DNA of 64,000 nucleotides from Candidatus Didemnitutus sp. (GTDB lineage Bacteria; Verrucomicrobiota; Verrucomicrobiia; Opitutales; Opitutaceae). Under the pieces are notes generated by a model. That model was not told where the DNA came from, searched no databases, and saw only the letters and a list, made by a program, of their open reading frames with translations. Where the stretch lies: assembly GCA_019634575.1 (NCBI GenBank), contig JAHCAY010000002.1, positions 763,907-827,906 of the forward strand. Reading direction: 5' to 3'. The position numbers and the translations under genes are program-made. The number at the start of each line of letters is the position of its first letter. Positions within the stretch are counted from its first letter, which is position 1. Positions 15,198 to 24,478 of this stretch are shown one piece after another.

Positions 15198-17249
15198 TCA
15201 CCGGCGTCCGATGCCCACGGATTCGAGAAACGCGTCCTGCGTCGGCGCCCGGCCGAGGAACTTTTCCACCGACTCGTTCACGTCGCGCGTATGCCCCACG
15301 GCGAAAATCTCGTCGCGCAGCCGGCGACCGGCGGTCGCGTCGAAATAGCCGCCCGCGCAGCGCGGGAAAACTCCCGCCACGTCGAGCGCCAGCACCTTCG
15401 CCCAAAGATAGCCGTAGTAACCGGCGTCGTAGCCGGCAAGGTGACCGAAATACGCCACGAACGCCGTGTCGGGCGTCGGCGGTGTCACCACACGCGTGAG
15501 CGTGTCGTTGCCCATGCGCACGACGTCCACCGCCTGCGCACCTGCGGCGTCGAGCGCATGCAACCCGAGATCGATGAGGCCGAACGCGAGCTGCCGGCGC
15601 GTGGCGTATCCCTCGGTCGCCTGCCGCGCGTGTTCGAGCGCGGCGATCGTTTCGGCCGGGACCTTCTTCGTCGCATCGCGGTAATCGGCCGCGAAGGTGT
15701 CGAGCACGCCCTTGTCCCACGCCCAGCATTCGAGCGCCTGCGACGGCACCTCGACGAAATCGCGCGGCACCGCGAAAGCGCTGAAACTCGGAAAGCGCGC
15801 GCGGCTGAGCAACCCGTGCAACACGTGGCCGAATTCGTGAAACAGCGTCACGACATCATCGTGTTTCAACAACGACGGCTTGTCGGGCGCGGGCGACGGG
15901 AAATTGCACAGCAGCGCCATCACCGGCAAATCGTAGCGACCGTCAGGCAGCACGCCGCCGCTCTTTTGCGGAAAACAGGCGAAGTGGTTGAACTTCCCCT
16001 CGCGCGGAAACATGTCGAGGTAGCACGCGCCGAGCACTTCGCCGCCGCTGTCGCCGACGACCCACAGCTGCACGTCCGGCGCCCACGCGTAGGGCGGCTC
16101 GACGCGAGTGAACTGCAAAGCGAACACGCGCTCGAACGTCGCGAACATCCCGTGCAGCACCGCCTCGTAGGGGAAGTAGACGCGCAGCGCCTCGTGATCG
16201 ACGGCGTAGCGCTGCTTCATGAGCTGGTTGAGAAAATAGCTCACATCCCACGGCTCGAGCGTCGCATCGGCCCGGCCGGTTTCAGCAACCTTCAATTCGC
16301 GAAGCGTCGTCAGCTCCGCCGCGAGCTTCGGCTGCAAACCCGTCACGAGCTTCTCCTCGAAGCCGATCGCGGTCGCCGCGTCCTTCACCATGCGCGTCTC
16401 CGTCTGGTAATCCGCCCAGTTCGCGTAGCCGAGGCGGCGCGCGATCTCGGCGCGCAGCGCCACGAGCTGCTGGAGCACCGCGACGTTCTTCTCGCGCGCG
16501 AGATTGCCGCGCAGATGCGAGAAACGTCGCCGCGTCTCGGGGTCGCGCGCGTTCTGCATCAGTGTCGTCGCATGCCACGTCACATGCGCAGCGACGCGAT
16601 AGCGGCCATCCGGCTGCTTCACGCCCGGCGCTTCGAGAAAACTCTCCGGCACGCCCGCGAGTTCCTCGGCGGTGAAGTCGAGCGTCGCACGCGCCTCGTT
16701 GATATTCACGCCGAACTCGGTGTTCAGCGCCGCGAGTCGCTTCTGCAATTTCTCCACCTCCGCCCGCTCGTCCGGCGGCAGTGCGAGACCGGCGCGGCGG
16801 TAGTCGCGCATCGTGAAGTCCACCAGCCGCTGCTCCTCCGGCGAGAGGGCAGGGCGTGCATCGGCGACGGCTTTCAGCGCACGGTAAAGGTCTTCGCGAT
16901 ACGTGACGCCCACCGACCACTCCGAAAGTTTCACGTTCACCTCGTTCGCCGCGTCGCGCATGGCACGATCCGGGCTCGACTCGGCGACGGTCTGGACTTT
17001 CGCCGCTTCGTCGTTCACGCGCGCGAGCGCCGCGTCGACCGCGGCAAAGGTGTTCGCGAAGGTCCGCTGTGCACCGTCCACTGCAGCGACGGCCGCCAAC
17101 GCGGCATCGGCCTCGCGGACGGCGGTCTCGGCCTGCGCACGGACTTCGTCGGCGCTCGTCGGATAAACGACGAGCTCGAGGCGAGCACGGTGTTGCGCGG
17201 CGCGGGATTGGAAATCGGCCAAAGTGACGGGAGTCGGACGTGGAGCCAT
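15198..17249 (-). CDS. M3-family oligopeptidase
   Basis: This 683-residue zinc metallopeptidase belongs to the M3 (thimet oligopeptidase/Dcp/OpdA) family and is close to the family's usual length. The zinc motif HEFGH is at about residue 471, within VTLFHEFGHVLHGLLS; the downstream Glu (EVPSQALE) would be the third ligand. There is no signal peptide, so it should act in the cytoplasm, trimming short peptides released by proteases. I chose the ATG giving MAPRPTPVTLADF because the upstream in-frame extension is unlike the family. It is convergent with the TonB-like gene and divergent from the tricorn-like gene. Confidence 0.9.
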   Translation of the reverse strand: MAPRPTPVTLADFQSRAAQHRARLELVVYPTSADEVRAQAETAVREADAALAAVAAVDGAQRTFANTFAAVDAALARVNDEAAKVQTVAESSPDRAMRDAANEVNVKLSEWSVGVTYREDLYRALKAVADARPALSPEEQRLVDFTMRDYRRAGLALPPDERAEVEKLQKRLAALNTEFGVNINEARATLDFTAEELAGVPESFLEAPGVKQPDGRYRVAAHVTWHATTLMQNARDPETRRRFSHLRGNLAREKNVAVLQQLVALRAEIARRLGYANWADYQTETRMVKDAATAIGFEEKLVTGLQPKLAAELTTLRELKVAETGRADATLEPWDVSYFLNQLMKQRYAVDHEALRVYFPYEAVLHGMFATFERVFALQFTRVEPPYAWAPDVQLWVVGDSGGEVLGACYLDMFPREGKFNHFACFPQKSGGVLPDGRYDLPVMALLCNFPSPAPDKPSLLKHDDVVTLFHEFGHVLHGLLSRARFPSFSAFAVPRDFVEVPSQALECWAWDKGVLDTFAADYRDATKKVPAETIAALEHARQATEGYATRRQLAFGLIDLGLHALDAAGAQAVDVVRMGNDTLTRVVTPPTPDTAFVAYFGHLAGYDAGYYGYLWAKVLALDVAGVFPRCAGGYFDATAGRRLRDEIFAVGHTRDVNESVEKFLGRAPTQDAFLESVGIGRR

Positions 17250-17376
17250 TGCGAAGGAGGTTGATCGGCGAAACGACAGCTCACATCGCGCTTTTCGCCC
17301 CAGCAATCCTTTTGGGCGCGGCGCTCGTCCCGTTTAGCTTTGCGGACAGCGAGCGGAGGCATTTGCTCGTCCCCCT

Positions 17377-20300
17377 ATGAAGTTCTTACCCCGCACGCTG
17401 CTGGCGCTGGCGCTCACGGTCACCGCCCTCTTCGCGCAAACGCCGCCGGATCAGACGCGCCTCCTGCGCTTCCCGGCCACCAACGGTTCGCAGATCGTCT
17501 TCAGTTATGCCGGCCAGCTCTACACGGTCGGCATGGAAGGCGGCGTCGCGCGCCGCCTCACCGACGCACCCGGCTGGGCCGTCTTCCCGCGCTTCTCCGC
17601 GGACGGCTCGCAACTCGCCTTCACCGCGCAATACGACGGCAACACCGAAGTCTACGTGATGCCCGCCGACGGCGGCACGCCGCGCCGGCTCTCCTACACC
17701 GCGCTCAACGGCCGCGACGACCTCAGCGATCGCATGGGACCAAACAACATCGTGCTCGCGTGGAAAAACACCACCAACGAGGTCGCCTATCGCGGTCGCT
17801 GGACCGATGCGAACGACTTCCTCGGCCAGCTCTACACCATCGGCCTCGACGGCGACGTGCCACAACAACTCCCCGTGCCGCGCGGCGGTTTCCTCAGCTT
17901 CTCGCCCGACGACACGAAGATGGCCTACAACCGCGTGTTCCGCGAATTCCGCACCTGGAAACGCTACCGCGGCGGCATGGCCGACGACGTCTGGATCATC
18001 GACCTCAAGACTGGCGCGCTCGAAAACATCACCAATAATCCCGCGCAGGACATCATCCCGATGTGGGCCCCGAACGGCCGCATCTATTTCCTCTCCGACC
18101 GCGACGGCCACCTGAACCTCTTCTCCTACGACCTCACGACGAAGAAGACCGCGCAACTCACGACGTTCAAGGACTACGACATCAAGTTCCCCTCGCTCGG
18201 CAAAGGCGGCATCGTCTTCGAGCAGGGCGGCCTCATCTGGCATTTCGATCTCAAGACCGAAAAGGCCCGCCAAGTCGCCATCACCGTGAAGGAAGACATG
18301 GCCATCGCCCGCGGCGGCGTCGTCAACGTCTCGAAATACATCGCCGGCGTGCAACCCTCGCCCGATGGCAAGCGCGCCGTCGCCGTCGCCCGCGGTGAGA
18401 TTTTCACCGTCCCGGCCAAGAACGGCCCGGTGCGCAACCTCACGCAAACCTCCGGTGTGCACGAGCGCGACGCGTCGTGGTCGCCCGACGGCAAATGGAT
18501 CGCCTACCTCTCCGACGCCACCGGCGAAAACGAAATCTGGATCCGCCCGCAGGATGGCCGCGGCGAGCCGCAGCAGATCACGAAAGGCGCGACCACTTAT
18601 TACTACGCGCCCGTCTGGTCGCCCGATAGCAAGAAGCTCCTCTGGGGCGACCGCGAGCAACGCCTGCAATTCGTCGACGTGACCACCAAGGAAGTCACGC
18701 TCATCGAGAAGAACGACACCTTCGAGATCACCGACATCGCTTGGGCGCCCGACAGCAAGTGGGTGGGCTGGATTTCACCCACCCGTGGCAGCTACCCGAA
18801 GGTCCGCCTCTACTCGGTCGACGAAAAGAAAGCCATCGACGTCACCGACGGCTGGTGGTCCGTGAGCGATGTGAACTTCAGCGACGACGGCAAATGGCTG
18901 CTCTACGCCTCCGGTCGCGACTTCAACCCGACCTACGGCGTCACCGAGTTCAACCACATCTACCGCGACTGGGAACGCATCTATCTCGTCGCCCTCGCGC
19001 AAGGCACCGACTCGCCCTTCAAGCCGAAGAGCGACGAAGTCGAGATCGCCAAGGACGACGACGTGAAGGAAAAGCCGATCGCCGACAAAGCCGTCGCCGA
19101 AGCGAAGGAAGAAAAGAAAGACGCCAAGGACGCCGCGCCCGCCGCCGACAAGAAGGACGGCAAGGACGCGAAGAAGAAGACCGTGGTCGTGAAGGTTGAC
19201 CCGATGGGCTTCAACGAGCGCACCATCGGCCTCCCGATCGCCGCGTCGAATTACGGCAATATCGAGATGGTCGGCGACAAGGTCTATTACCTGCGCGTCG
19301 CCAATCCGTTCGGTGGCGGCGGCACGATGTTCGTCTACAATCTCAAGGACCAGAAGGAGACCGAGCTCGGCACCGCCAACGGCTTCGCCGTCACCGCCGA
19401 CCGCAAGAAGATGCTCGTCTCCGCCCAGCGCGAATTTGCGATCATCGATTTGCCCGCCGCGAAGTTCGAGCTGAAGGAAAAACTCAACCTCGCCGGCCTC
19501 GAGATGAAGCTCGATCGCGTCGCCGAGTGGAACCAGATCTACAACGAGGTCTCGCGCCAGATGCGCGACTTCTTCTACGCGCCGAACATGCACGGCAACG
19601 ACTGGCCCGCGCTGACCAAGAAATACGGCGCGCTCGTCCCGTCCGTCCGCCACCGCAACGACCTCAACTATCTCATCGGCGAACTCATCGGCGAACTCTC
19701 CGCCGGCCACGCCTACACCGGCGGCGGCGACCGCGTGAACGAGGCCCCGCGCATCGCCACCGGCCTGCTCGGCGCCAAGGTCTCGCGCGATCCTCAATCC
19801 CGCGCCTACCGCATCGACCACATCGTGCCCGGCCAGAATTGGGAAAACGGCCTCCGCTCGCCGCTCACCGAGATGGGCGTCGATGTGAAGGAGGGCGACT
19901 ACATCCTCGCCGTCGACGGCAAACCTGTCGCCGCGATGCAGTCGATCTACGCCGCGCTCGTCGGCACCGTTGGCAAACAGGTCGTGCTTCGCGTGAATTC
20001 CAAGCCCGTCGACGACGGCGCGCGCGACGTCACCATCGTCCCCATCGGCGACGAGAAACCGCTCTATTATCAGGAGTGGGTCGCGAAGAACCGCGACTAC
20101 GTGGCCAAGAAAACCGACGGCAAGGTCGGCTACATCCACATCCCCGACATGGGCCGCGACGGCCTCAACGAGTTCGCCAAGCAGTTCTACCCGCAGCTCG
20201 ACAAGAAAGCCTGGGTCATCGACGACCGCGGCAATGGCGGCGGCAACGTCTCCCCGCAAATCGCCGAGCGTCTCAGCCGCACCCTCGACTTCTTCTCCGT

Positions 20301-20736
20301 CGGCCGCAACGGCCAGCCCACCGCGAACCCCACCGCGATGGCCCTCGGACCGAAGGTTCTTTTGATGAATGAATTCTCCGCGTCCGACGGCGATATCTTC
20401 CCGTATCGCTTCCGCGAACGGAAGCTCGGCCCGCTTATCGGCAAACGCAGCTGGGGCGGCGTCGTCGGCATCCGCGGCTCACTCCCGATCGTCGATGGCG
20501 GCTCGCTCAACCGCCCGGAATTCGCCAACGGCTTCGACAAGGACGGCAAGAACTGGGTCATCGAAGGCCACGGCGTCGATCCCGACATCGTCGTCGACAA
20601 CGATCCGTGGAAGGAATTCCACGGCGAGGACCAGCAGCTCGACAAGGCGATCGAGGTCATCCTCACCGACTTGAAGACCAAGGGTAAGGAAATCCCGCCC
20701 ACCCCGCCCTATCCGAACAAAGCCGCCGGCTCCTGA
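17377..20736 (+). CDS. Tricorn-like S41 protease
   Basis: This 1119-residue protein has a signal peptide (MKFLPRTLLALALTVTALFA). Two beta-propeller regions follow, rich in WSPDGKWIAYLSD-type WD/TolB blades. A charged Lys/Asp/Ala-rich linker lies around residues 560-610. Next come the C1 helical region with the catalytic His (LSAGHAY, about residue 779), a PDZ domain (KEGDYILAVDGKPV) and the S41 core with nucleophile Ser1003 in SASDGD. Tricorn relatives degrade peptides as large homo-oligomers; the signal peptide here implies a periplasmic or exported form. It is transcribed alone with a strong terminator. Confidence 0.93.
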   Translation: MKFLPRTLLALALTVTALFAQTPPDQTRLLRFPATNGSQIVFSYAGQLYTVGMEGGVARRLTDAPGWAVFPRFSADGSQLAFTAQYDGNTEVYVMPADGGTPRRLSYTALNGRDDLSDRMGPNNIVLAWKNTTNEVAYRGRWTDANDFLGQLYTIGLDGDVPQQLPVPRGGFLSFSPDDTKMAYNRVFREFRTWKRYRGGMADDVWIIDLKTGALENITNNPAQDIIPMWAPNGRIYFLSDRDGHLNLFSYDLTTKKTAQLTTFKDYDIKFPSLGKGGIVFEQGGLIWHFDLKTEKARQVAITVKEDMAIARGGVVNVSKYIAGVQPSPDGKRAVAVARGEIFTVPAKNGPVRNLTQTSGVHERDASWSPDGKWIAYLSDATGENEIWIRPQDGRGEPQQITKGATTYYYAPVWSPDSKKLLWGDREQRLQFVDVTTKEVTLIEKNDTFEITDIAWAPDSKWVGWISPTRGSYPKVRLYSVDEKKAIDVTDGWWSVSDVNFSDDGKWLLYASGRDFNPTYGVTEFNHIYRDWERIYLVALAQGTDSPFKPKSDEVEIAKDDDVKEKPIADKAVAEAKEEKKDAKDAAPAADKKDGKDAKKKTVVVKVDPMGFNERTIGLPIAASNYGNIEMVGDKVYYLRVANPFGGGGTMFVYNLKDQKETELGTANGFAVTADRKKMLVSAQREFAIIDLPAAKFELKEKLNLAGLEMKLDRVAEWNQIYNEVSRQMRDFFYAPNMHGNDWPALTKKYGALVPSVRHRNDLNYLIGELIGELSAGHAYTGGGDRVNEAPRIATGLLGAKVSRDPQSRAYRIDHIVPGQNWENGLRSPLTEMGVDVKEGDYILAVDGKPVAAMQSIYAALVGTVGKQVVLRVNSKPVDDGARDVTIVPIGDEKPLYYQEWVAKNRDYVAKKTDGKVGYIHIPDMGRDGLNEFAKQFYPQLDKKAWVIDDRGNGGGNVSPQIAERLSRTLDFFSVGRNGQPTANPTAMALGPKVLLMNEFSASDGDIFPYRFRERKLGPLIGKRSWGGVVGIRGSLPIVDGGSLNRPEFANGFDKDGKNWVIEGHGVDPDIVVDNDPWKEFHGEDQQLDKAIEVILTDLKTKGKEIPPTPPYPNKAAGS

Positions 20737-20766
20737 GCCGCGCGCCAACCTCCCCGCCCTTTCACG

Positions 20767-20797
20767 AGAGCCGGTCACCCGACCGGCTCTTTTCTTT
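20767..20797 (+). terminator. Rho-independent terminator after the tricorn-like gene
   Basis: AGAGCCGGTC (20767-20776) pairs perfectly with GACCGGCTCT (20781-20790), followed by TTTCTTT. Confidence 0.92.
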
Positions 20798-20808
20798 GGC
20801 CGCTTGGA

Positions 20809-20837
20809 AGGTAGCCCGCGACCTCCGGGCGCGGGTC
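20809..20837. repeat. Dispersed intergenic repeat, copy 2
   Basis: This is the second copy of the element at 1309-1337 (GTAGCCCGCGACCTCCGGGC, then GCGGGTC; one base differs). It lies just after a terminator and before the CnrYXH-like unit. Confidence 0.65.
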
Positions 20838-20930
20838 CGCCCGCCGCGACTCTGCCGCCGCCCGCGCTACCCGACCCGCCCACCAAACAATTTGCCGAGG
20901 GTTTCCCTCCCCTCCACCGTATCACTTCGC

Positions 20931-21221
20931 ATGACGCCTCCCGATCCACTCCGCTCCCTGCTGAAACGCTGGCAGCATGAGCCGTCGCCCGCGCCCGACT
21001 TCGCCGCCGGCGTGTGGGCGCGCATCAACGCCGCGCGAAAGGACGAACGCGTCGTGGTCGCCTTCCGTTGGGCGCTGCCCATCGCCGCCTCGCTCGCGCT
21101 CTTTCTCGGCATCGGCGCCGCTCGCCTCCAAGCCCAGCGCGCGCACGCGCAGCAGATGGCCGATTTCTACGTCCGCACGGTCGATCCGCTCCAGATGGCC
21201 GACCACGGCGACCACAAATGA
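20931..21221 (+). CDS. CnrY-like membrane anti-sigma factor
   Basis: This 96-residue protein has a cytoplasmic N-terminal part (LRSLLKRWQHEPSPAPDFAAGVW), one membrane segment (FRWALPIAASLALFLGIGAA) and a short extracytoplasmic tail ending HGDHK. Size, topology and gene order match CnrY, the 95-residue anti-sigma that holds the CnrH sigma factor at the membrane in Cupriavidus. Sequence identity to CnrY is not obvious, so the call rests on context. It shares an ATGA stop/start with the sensor gene. Confidence 0.65.
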   Translation: MTPPDPLRSLLKRWQHEPSPAPDFAAGVWARINAARKDERVVVAFRWALPIAASLALFLGIGAARLQAQRAHAQQMADFYVRTVDPLQMADHGDHK

Positions 21222-21643
21222 AGCGCTGGCTCGCACTGCTCGCCGTCGTAGCGCTGGTCGGTGCGGGCTCGTATGCGCTCACGCGGCTCTTCTGGCCCGC
21301 TCCGCCAGCCGATGAGGATCAAGTCACCTGGATCGCGCGCGAGTTCAGTCTCACCGCCGAGCAGAAGGGTGCCGTCGAGAAACTCCACCACAACTACCTG
21401 CCCATCTGCTCCGACCACTGCGCCCTGATCGTCGACGCGCGCGAACGTCTCGCCGCCAAGCCTGGCGACGCCGCGTTGCAAGCCGAGGTCATCCGCCTCG
21501 AACGCCAGTGCCAGCAATCGACGCTCGCGCACGTCCGCCAGGTCGCGGCCTGCATGGCGCCGGATCAGGCGCGCCGCTTCCTCGCGCTCGTCGAGCCGCG
21601 CATCCTGCATCACGATCACCACGCCGCCTTCGGCCTGAAATGA
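21218..21643 (+). CDS. CnrX-like periplasmic metal sensor
   Basis: This 141-residue protein has an N-terminal membrane anchor (WLALLAVVALVGAGSYALT) and a helical periplasmic domain of the CnrX/heavy-metal-resistance type. The hairpin core has HHNYLP, a helix of RERLAAKPGDAALQAEV and STLAHVRQVAACMAPDQARR. The last aligns with the TLVHV segment that provides the CnrX metal-ligand His, with a Met at the end. It is His-rich at the C-terminus (HHDHH). CnrX senses Ni/Co and releases CnrY from CnrH. Here the Cys residues (CSDHC, QCQQ) could alter metal preference. It overlaps both neighbours by ATGA. Confidence 0.75.
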   Translation: MKRWLALLAVVALVGAGSYALTRLFWPAPPADEDQVTWIAREFSLTAEQKGAVEKLHHNYLPICSDHCALIVDARERLAAKPGDAALQAEVIRLERQCQQSTLAHVRQVAACMAPDQARRFLALVEPRILHHDHHAAFGLK

Positions 21644-22197
21644 CGCCCGCCGCGGAGCCCAGCGACGAAGAGACGATGCTCGCTCTCCAACGGGGCGAGC
21701 AACTCGCATTGAATCGCCTCATGGCGCGCTGGGAGCGTCCGCTGCGCAGTTTTCTCTATCGTTCGACGCGCAACGAGCACGACGCGCTCGACCTCGCGCA
21801 GGAAACCTTCGTCCGCGTCTACCAACATCGCGCCCGCTATCGCGCCGGGGCGCGCTTCTCGACGTGGATGTTCCAGATCGCGCTCAACCTCGCGCGCGAC
21901 CATGCCCGCCGCGCGCACCGCCGTCCGACCGATGCGCTCGAGACCGCGCCCGAACAGTTCACCGCGCAAACTCCGCGCCGAGCCGTGGCCGACGCCGAGG
22001 CCGCCGCCGCTGTGCGCGCCGCCGTCGTCGAGCTGCCCGACGACCTGCGCGAAGCCGTGCTGCTTTCCGAATTTCAGGATCTGTCGCACGCCGAAATCGC
22101 CGAGATCGTCGGCGCCACGCCGAAGGCCATCGAGACCCGCCTCTATCGCGCGCGGGAGAAATTGCGCACGCTCCTCGCCCGTTATCTCAACGACTGA
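21640..22197 (+). CDS. ECF sigma factor (CnrH/RpoE-like)
   Basis: This 185-residue sigma-70 family ECF factor has region 2 with ALDLAQETFVRVYQH and FSTWMFQIALNLARDHARR. Region 4 carries LPDDLREAVLLSEFQDLSHA and the helix-turn-helix IAEIVGATPKAIETRLYRAR. The order anti-sigma, sensor, sigma with ATGA overlaps copies cnrYXH. It probably drives its own operon and metal-response genes. No cnrCBA efflux genes follow, so its targets must lie elsewhere. Confidence 0.9.
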   Translation: MTPAAEPSDEETMLALQRGEQLALNRLMARWERPLRSFLYRSTRNEHDALDLAQETFVRVYQHRARYRAGARFSTWMFQIALNLARDHARRAHRRPTDALETAPEQFTAQTPRRAVADAEAAAAVRAAVVELPDDLREAVLLSEFQDLSHAEIAEIVGATPKAIETRLYRAREKLRTLLARYLND

Positions 22198-22263
22198 GGG
22201 CGCTGTAGCGGTTGCCGAGCATTGCCGTTCGACATGGACGCCCGCTCCGCCGAACGTGCGCGC

Positions 22264-23631
22264 ATGGCAATCGTCACCTCGGATCCGGCCACCGGCCGCC
22301 CGCTCCGGCGCTACCGCGAACACGACGCGCGCACGGTCGATCGCGCCCTCGCGCGCGCTACGGCGGCGTTTGTCGATTGGCGCGCGCTGAGCTTCGCCGC
22401 CCGCGCCCGGCACCTGCGCGCCGTCGCCCGCGCGTTGCGTCGCGATGCGCCGAAGTTCGCCACGCTAGCCACGGCCGAGATGGGCAAGCCGGTCACGCAG
22501 GCGCTCGCCGAGATCGAGAAATGCGCGGCGAATTGCGAGCATTTCGCCGCGCACGCCGCCGCCCTGCTGGCGGACGATCGACCGGCCGGCGCGCCGACGC
22601 ACCGCTACGTCTCCCACCAGCCGCTCGGCGTGGTTCTCGCGATCGAACCGTGGAATTTCCCCTTCTGGCAGGTCTTCCGCGCCGCCGCGCCCGCCTTGAT
22701 GGCGGGCAACACGATGGTGCTGAAGCACGCTTCAAACGTCACCGGCTGCGCGCTCGCGATCGAGCGCGTCTTCACCCGCGCCGGCGTGCCGCGCGGAGTT
22801 TTCCAGGCGCTCGTCCTGAGCGGAACTCGCGCGGAGAATTTGGTGGCGGATCCGCGCATCGCGATGGTCACGCTCACCGGCAGCACCGCCGTCGGCCAGC
22901 GGGTGGCCGCGCGCGCCGGCGCCGCGATGAAGAAAGGCGTGTTCGAACTCGGCGGCAGCGACGCCTACGTGATCCTCGCCGACGCCGATCTCTATCTGGC
23001 CGCGGAGCTCTGCGCCGAATCGCGTCTCTACAATAACGGCCAGAGCTGCGTCGCGGCGAAGCGCTTCATCGTCGTGCCGACGGTCCGCGCTGAGTTCGAG
23101 GCGAAGCTCGTCGCCGCGCTCGCGCGTCGGCAGCCCGGCGACCCGCGCAACGCGACGACGCAACTTGGCCCGCTGGCGCGCGAGGACATCCGCCGCGAAC
23201 TGCACGCGCAGGTCCGCCGCAGCGTGCGCGCCGGAGCGCGATTGCTGCTCGGCGGCAAGTTGCCGCGTGGTGCCGGCTGCTTTTATCCGCCAACGGTCCT
23301 GGCGGGCGTGCGCCCGGGCATGGCAGCGTTCGACGAGGAATTATTCGGACCAGTCGCCGCGATCGTGCCGGCGCGGAACGAAGTCGAGGCGATCGCGCTC
23401 GCCAACCGCACGCCCTACGGGCTCGGTGCCGGCGTGTTCACGCGCGACCGCGCGCGCGGCGAGCGCATCGCGCGCACGCAGCTCGAGGCGGGCAATGCGT
23501 TCGTGAACGAGTTCGTGCGCTCGCATCCGACGCTGCCGTTCGGCGGCGTAAAGCAGAGTGGCCACGGCCGCGAGCTCGGCGCGTGGGGCCTGCGGGAGTT
23601 CACCAACGTAAAAACGATCAGCGTCCGCTGA
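22264..23631 (+). CDS. NAD(P)-dependent aldehyde (succinate-semialdehyde) dehydrogenase
   Basis: This ~455-residue aldehyde dehydrogenase has the substrate/cofactor motifs EPWNFPFW, LTGSTAVGQ and FELGGSDAYV (general-base Glu). The nucleophile Cys is in NNGQSCVAAKRFIV, and FDEELFGPV and PFGGVKQSGHGRELG follow. This pattern is typical of the GabD/SSADH group, which oxidises succinate semialdehyde to succinate. The ATG at 22264 gives the compact family N-terminus; an ATG at 22234 is the alternative. It follows the sigma gene by 66 bp and might be read through, but no functional link is evident. Its end overlaps the convergent hypothetical gene by 14 bp. Confidence 0.88.
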   Translation: MAIVTSDPATGRPLRRYREHDARTVDRALARATAAFVDWRALSFAARARHLRAVARALRRDAPKFATLATAEMGKPVTQALAEIEKCAANCEHFAAHAAALLADDRPAGAPTHRYVSHQPLGVVLAIEPWNFPFWQVFRAAAPALMAGNTMVLKHASNVTGCALAIERVFTRAGVPRGVFQALVLSGTRAENLVADPRIAMVTLTGSTAVGQRVAARAGAAMKKGVFELGGSDAYVILADADLYLAAELCAESRLYNNGQSCVAAKRFIVVPTVRAEFEAKLVAALARRQPGDPRNATTQLGPLAREDIRRELHAQVRRSVRAGARLLLGGKLPRGAGCFYPPTVLAGVRPGMAAFDEELFGPVAAIVPARNEVEAIALANRTPYGLGAGVFTRDRARGERIARTQLEAGNAFVNEFVRSHPTLPFGGVKQSGHGRELGAWGLREFTNVKTISVR

Positions 23632-24010
23632 CGTCCGGCGAATCGACCGGCGGATGCGAGTCCGCCGTGCCCCAGGTCTCCTCCATGATCAGCCGGACGC
23701 GCTCCGCCGAAACCCGCAGGCGCAGCAGGCGATGCAACACGCCGCGACAACCGGAGGCAGTGTGATACTCGCCCGCCTCGGCATGAAAGAAGCGGCGGCT
23801 GCGCAGATCGCCGACGCTACGCAGAAATTCGCGATCAGCAGCGAAGTAGTCGGGCAGCGCCGCGAGCATGCCCCGGAAGGGGCGGGCGTGGAAATACAGC
23901 GCACGCGGGAGCAGATGCTCCTCGAATTCGGCAATGTTGATACCGTGTAACGAGCAGTAGCGCTCGCGAAAAGACAGGCCCATGTCAGTCGTGAGGGGGT
24001 AAGGTGACAT
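23618..24010 (-). CDS. Conserved hypothetical protein (130 aa)
   Basis: This ~130-residue soluble protein has no domain I recognise. Features are GLSFRERYCSLHGINIAEFE near the start, a LLPRALYFHARPFRGML segment and a C-terminal helix (VSAERVRLIMEETW). The ATG at 24010 is preferred because upstream codons run through the intergenic area. It is convergent with the aldehyde dehydrogenase gene. Confidence 0.55.
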   Translation of the reverse strand: MSPYPLTTDMGLSFRERYCSLHGINIAEFEEHLLPRALYFHARPFRGMLAALPDYFAADREFLRSVGDLRSRRFFHAEAGEYHTASGCRGVLHRLLRLRVSAERVRLIMEETWGTADSHPPVDSPDVSGR

Positions 24011-24318
24011 TTCACGACAACTGCGCCGGCTCACCTGCGCAATACCGCCGATACCCCAGCCGTTAATCCGGCATTCCTCCCACTTTTCGCCGCAGCCGGC
24101 CGCACGGCGACCGTCGTTTTGCAATTGTCATAACCGGCGTGGCGCGGCGCGCCGTGTTGCCCGGCGATTTCCAGTCTGCATCGCGTTTGTCGAACAACGA
24201 TGACTGAGCGGCCGCGCTTTTGCGCGGCTGGGACCGCGACGCGCAACGCCCGCCACGGAACCTCAAAATTCTGCTTCCGTTTTCGTTCCGGCGGTCTACG
24301 TTTTCGCGCCTTGCTTCC
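24011..24318. other. Intergenic region before tRNA-Ser
   Basis: This is ~308 bp with no supported gene. It should contain the promoter of the leftward 130-residue gene and that of the rightward tRNA-Ser. I see no other structure. Confidence 0.4.
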
Positions 24319-24409
24319 GGAGAGGTGGCAGAGTGGTTGAACGCGCCGCACTCGAAATGCGGTTTAGGCTTATACCCTAACGTGGGTTCGAATCCCACCC
24401 TCTCCGCCA
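24319..24409 (+). tRNA. tRNA-Ser (anticodon CGA)
   Basis: This is a class II tRNA with acceptor GGAGAGG/CCTCTCC, a D-arm with GGCAGAGTGG, an anticodon loop ACTCGAAAT reading CGA, a long variable arm (TTAGGCTTATACCCTAA) and T-loop GTTCGAATC. Discriminator G and CCA are encoded. Confidence 0.95.
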
Positions 24410-24478
24410 GTTTCCAAAAATCCGCCGCGCTCGTCGCCGGCGGATTTTTCATTGGCGCGATGGGCGCGAGCGATCCGG

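Noticed and set aside
14454..17264. 936-residue plus-strand frame running through the M3 peptidase locus
   Set aside because: Only its first ~25 codons (TonB-like signal peptide) are real; the remainder is antisense to the M3 oligopeptidase.
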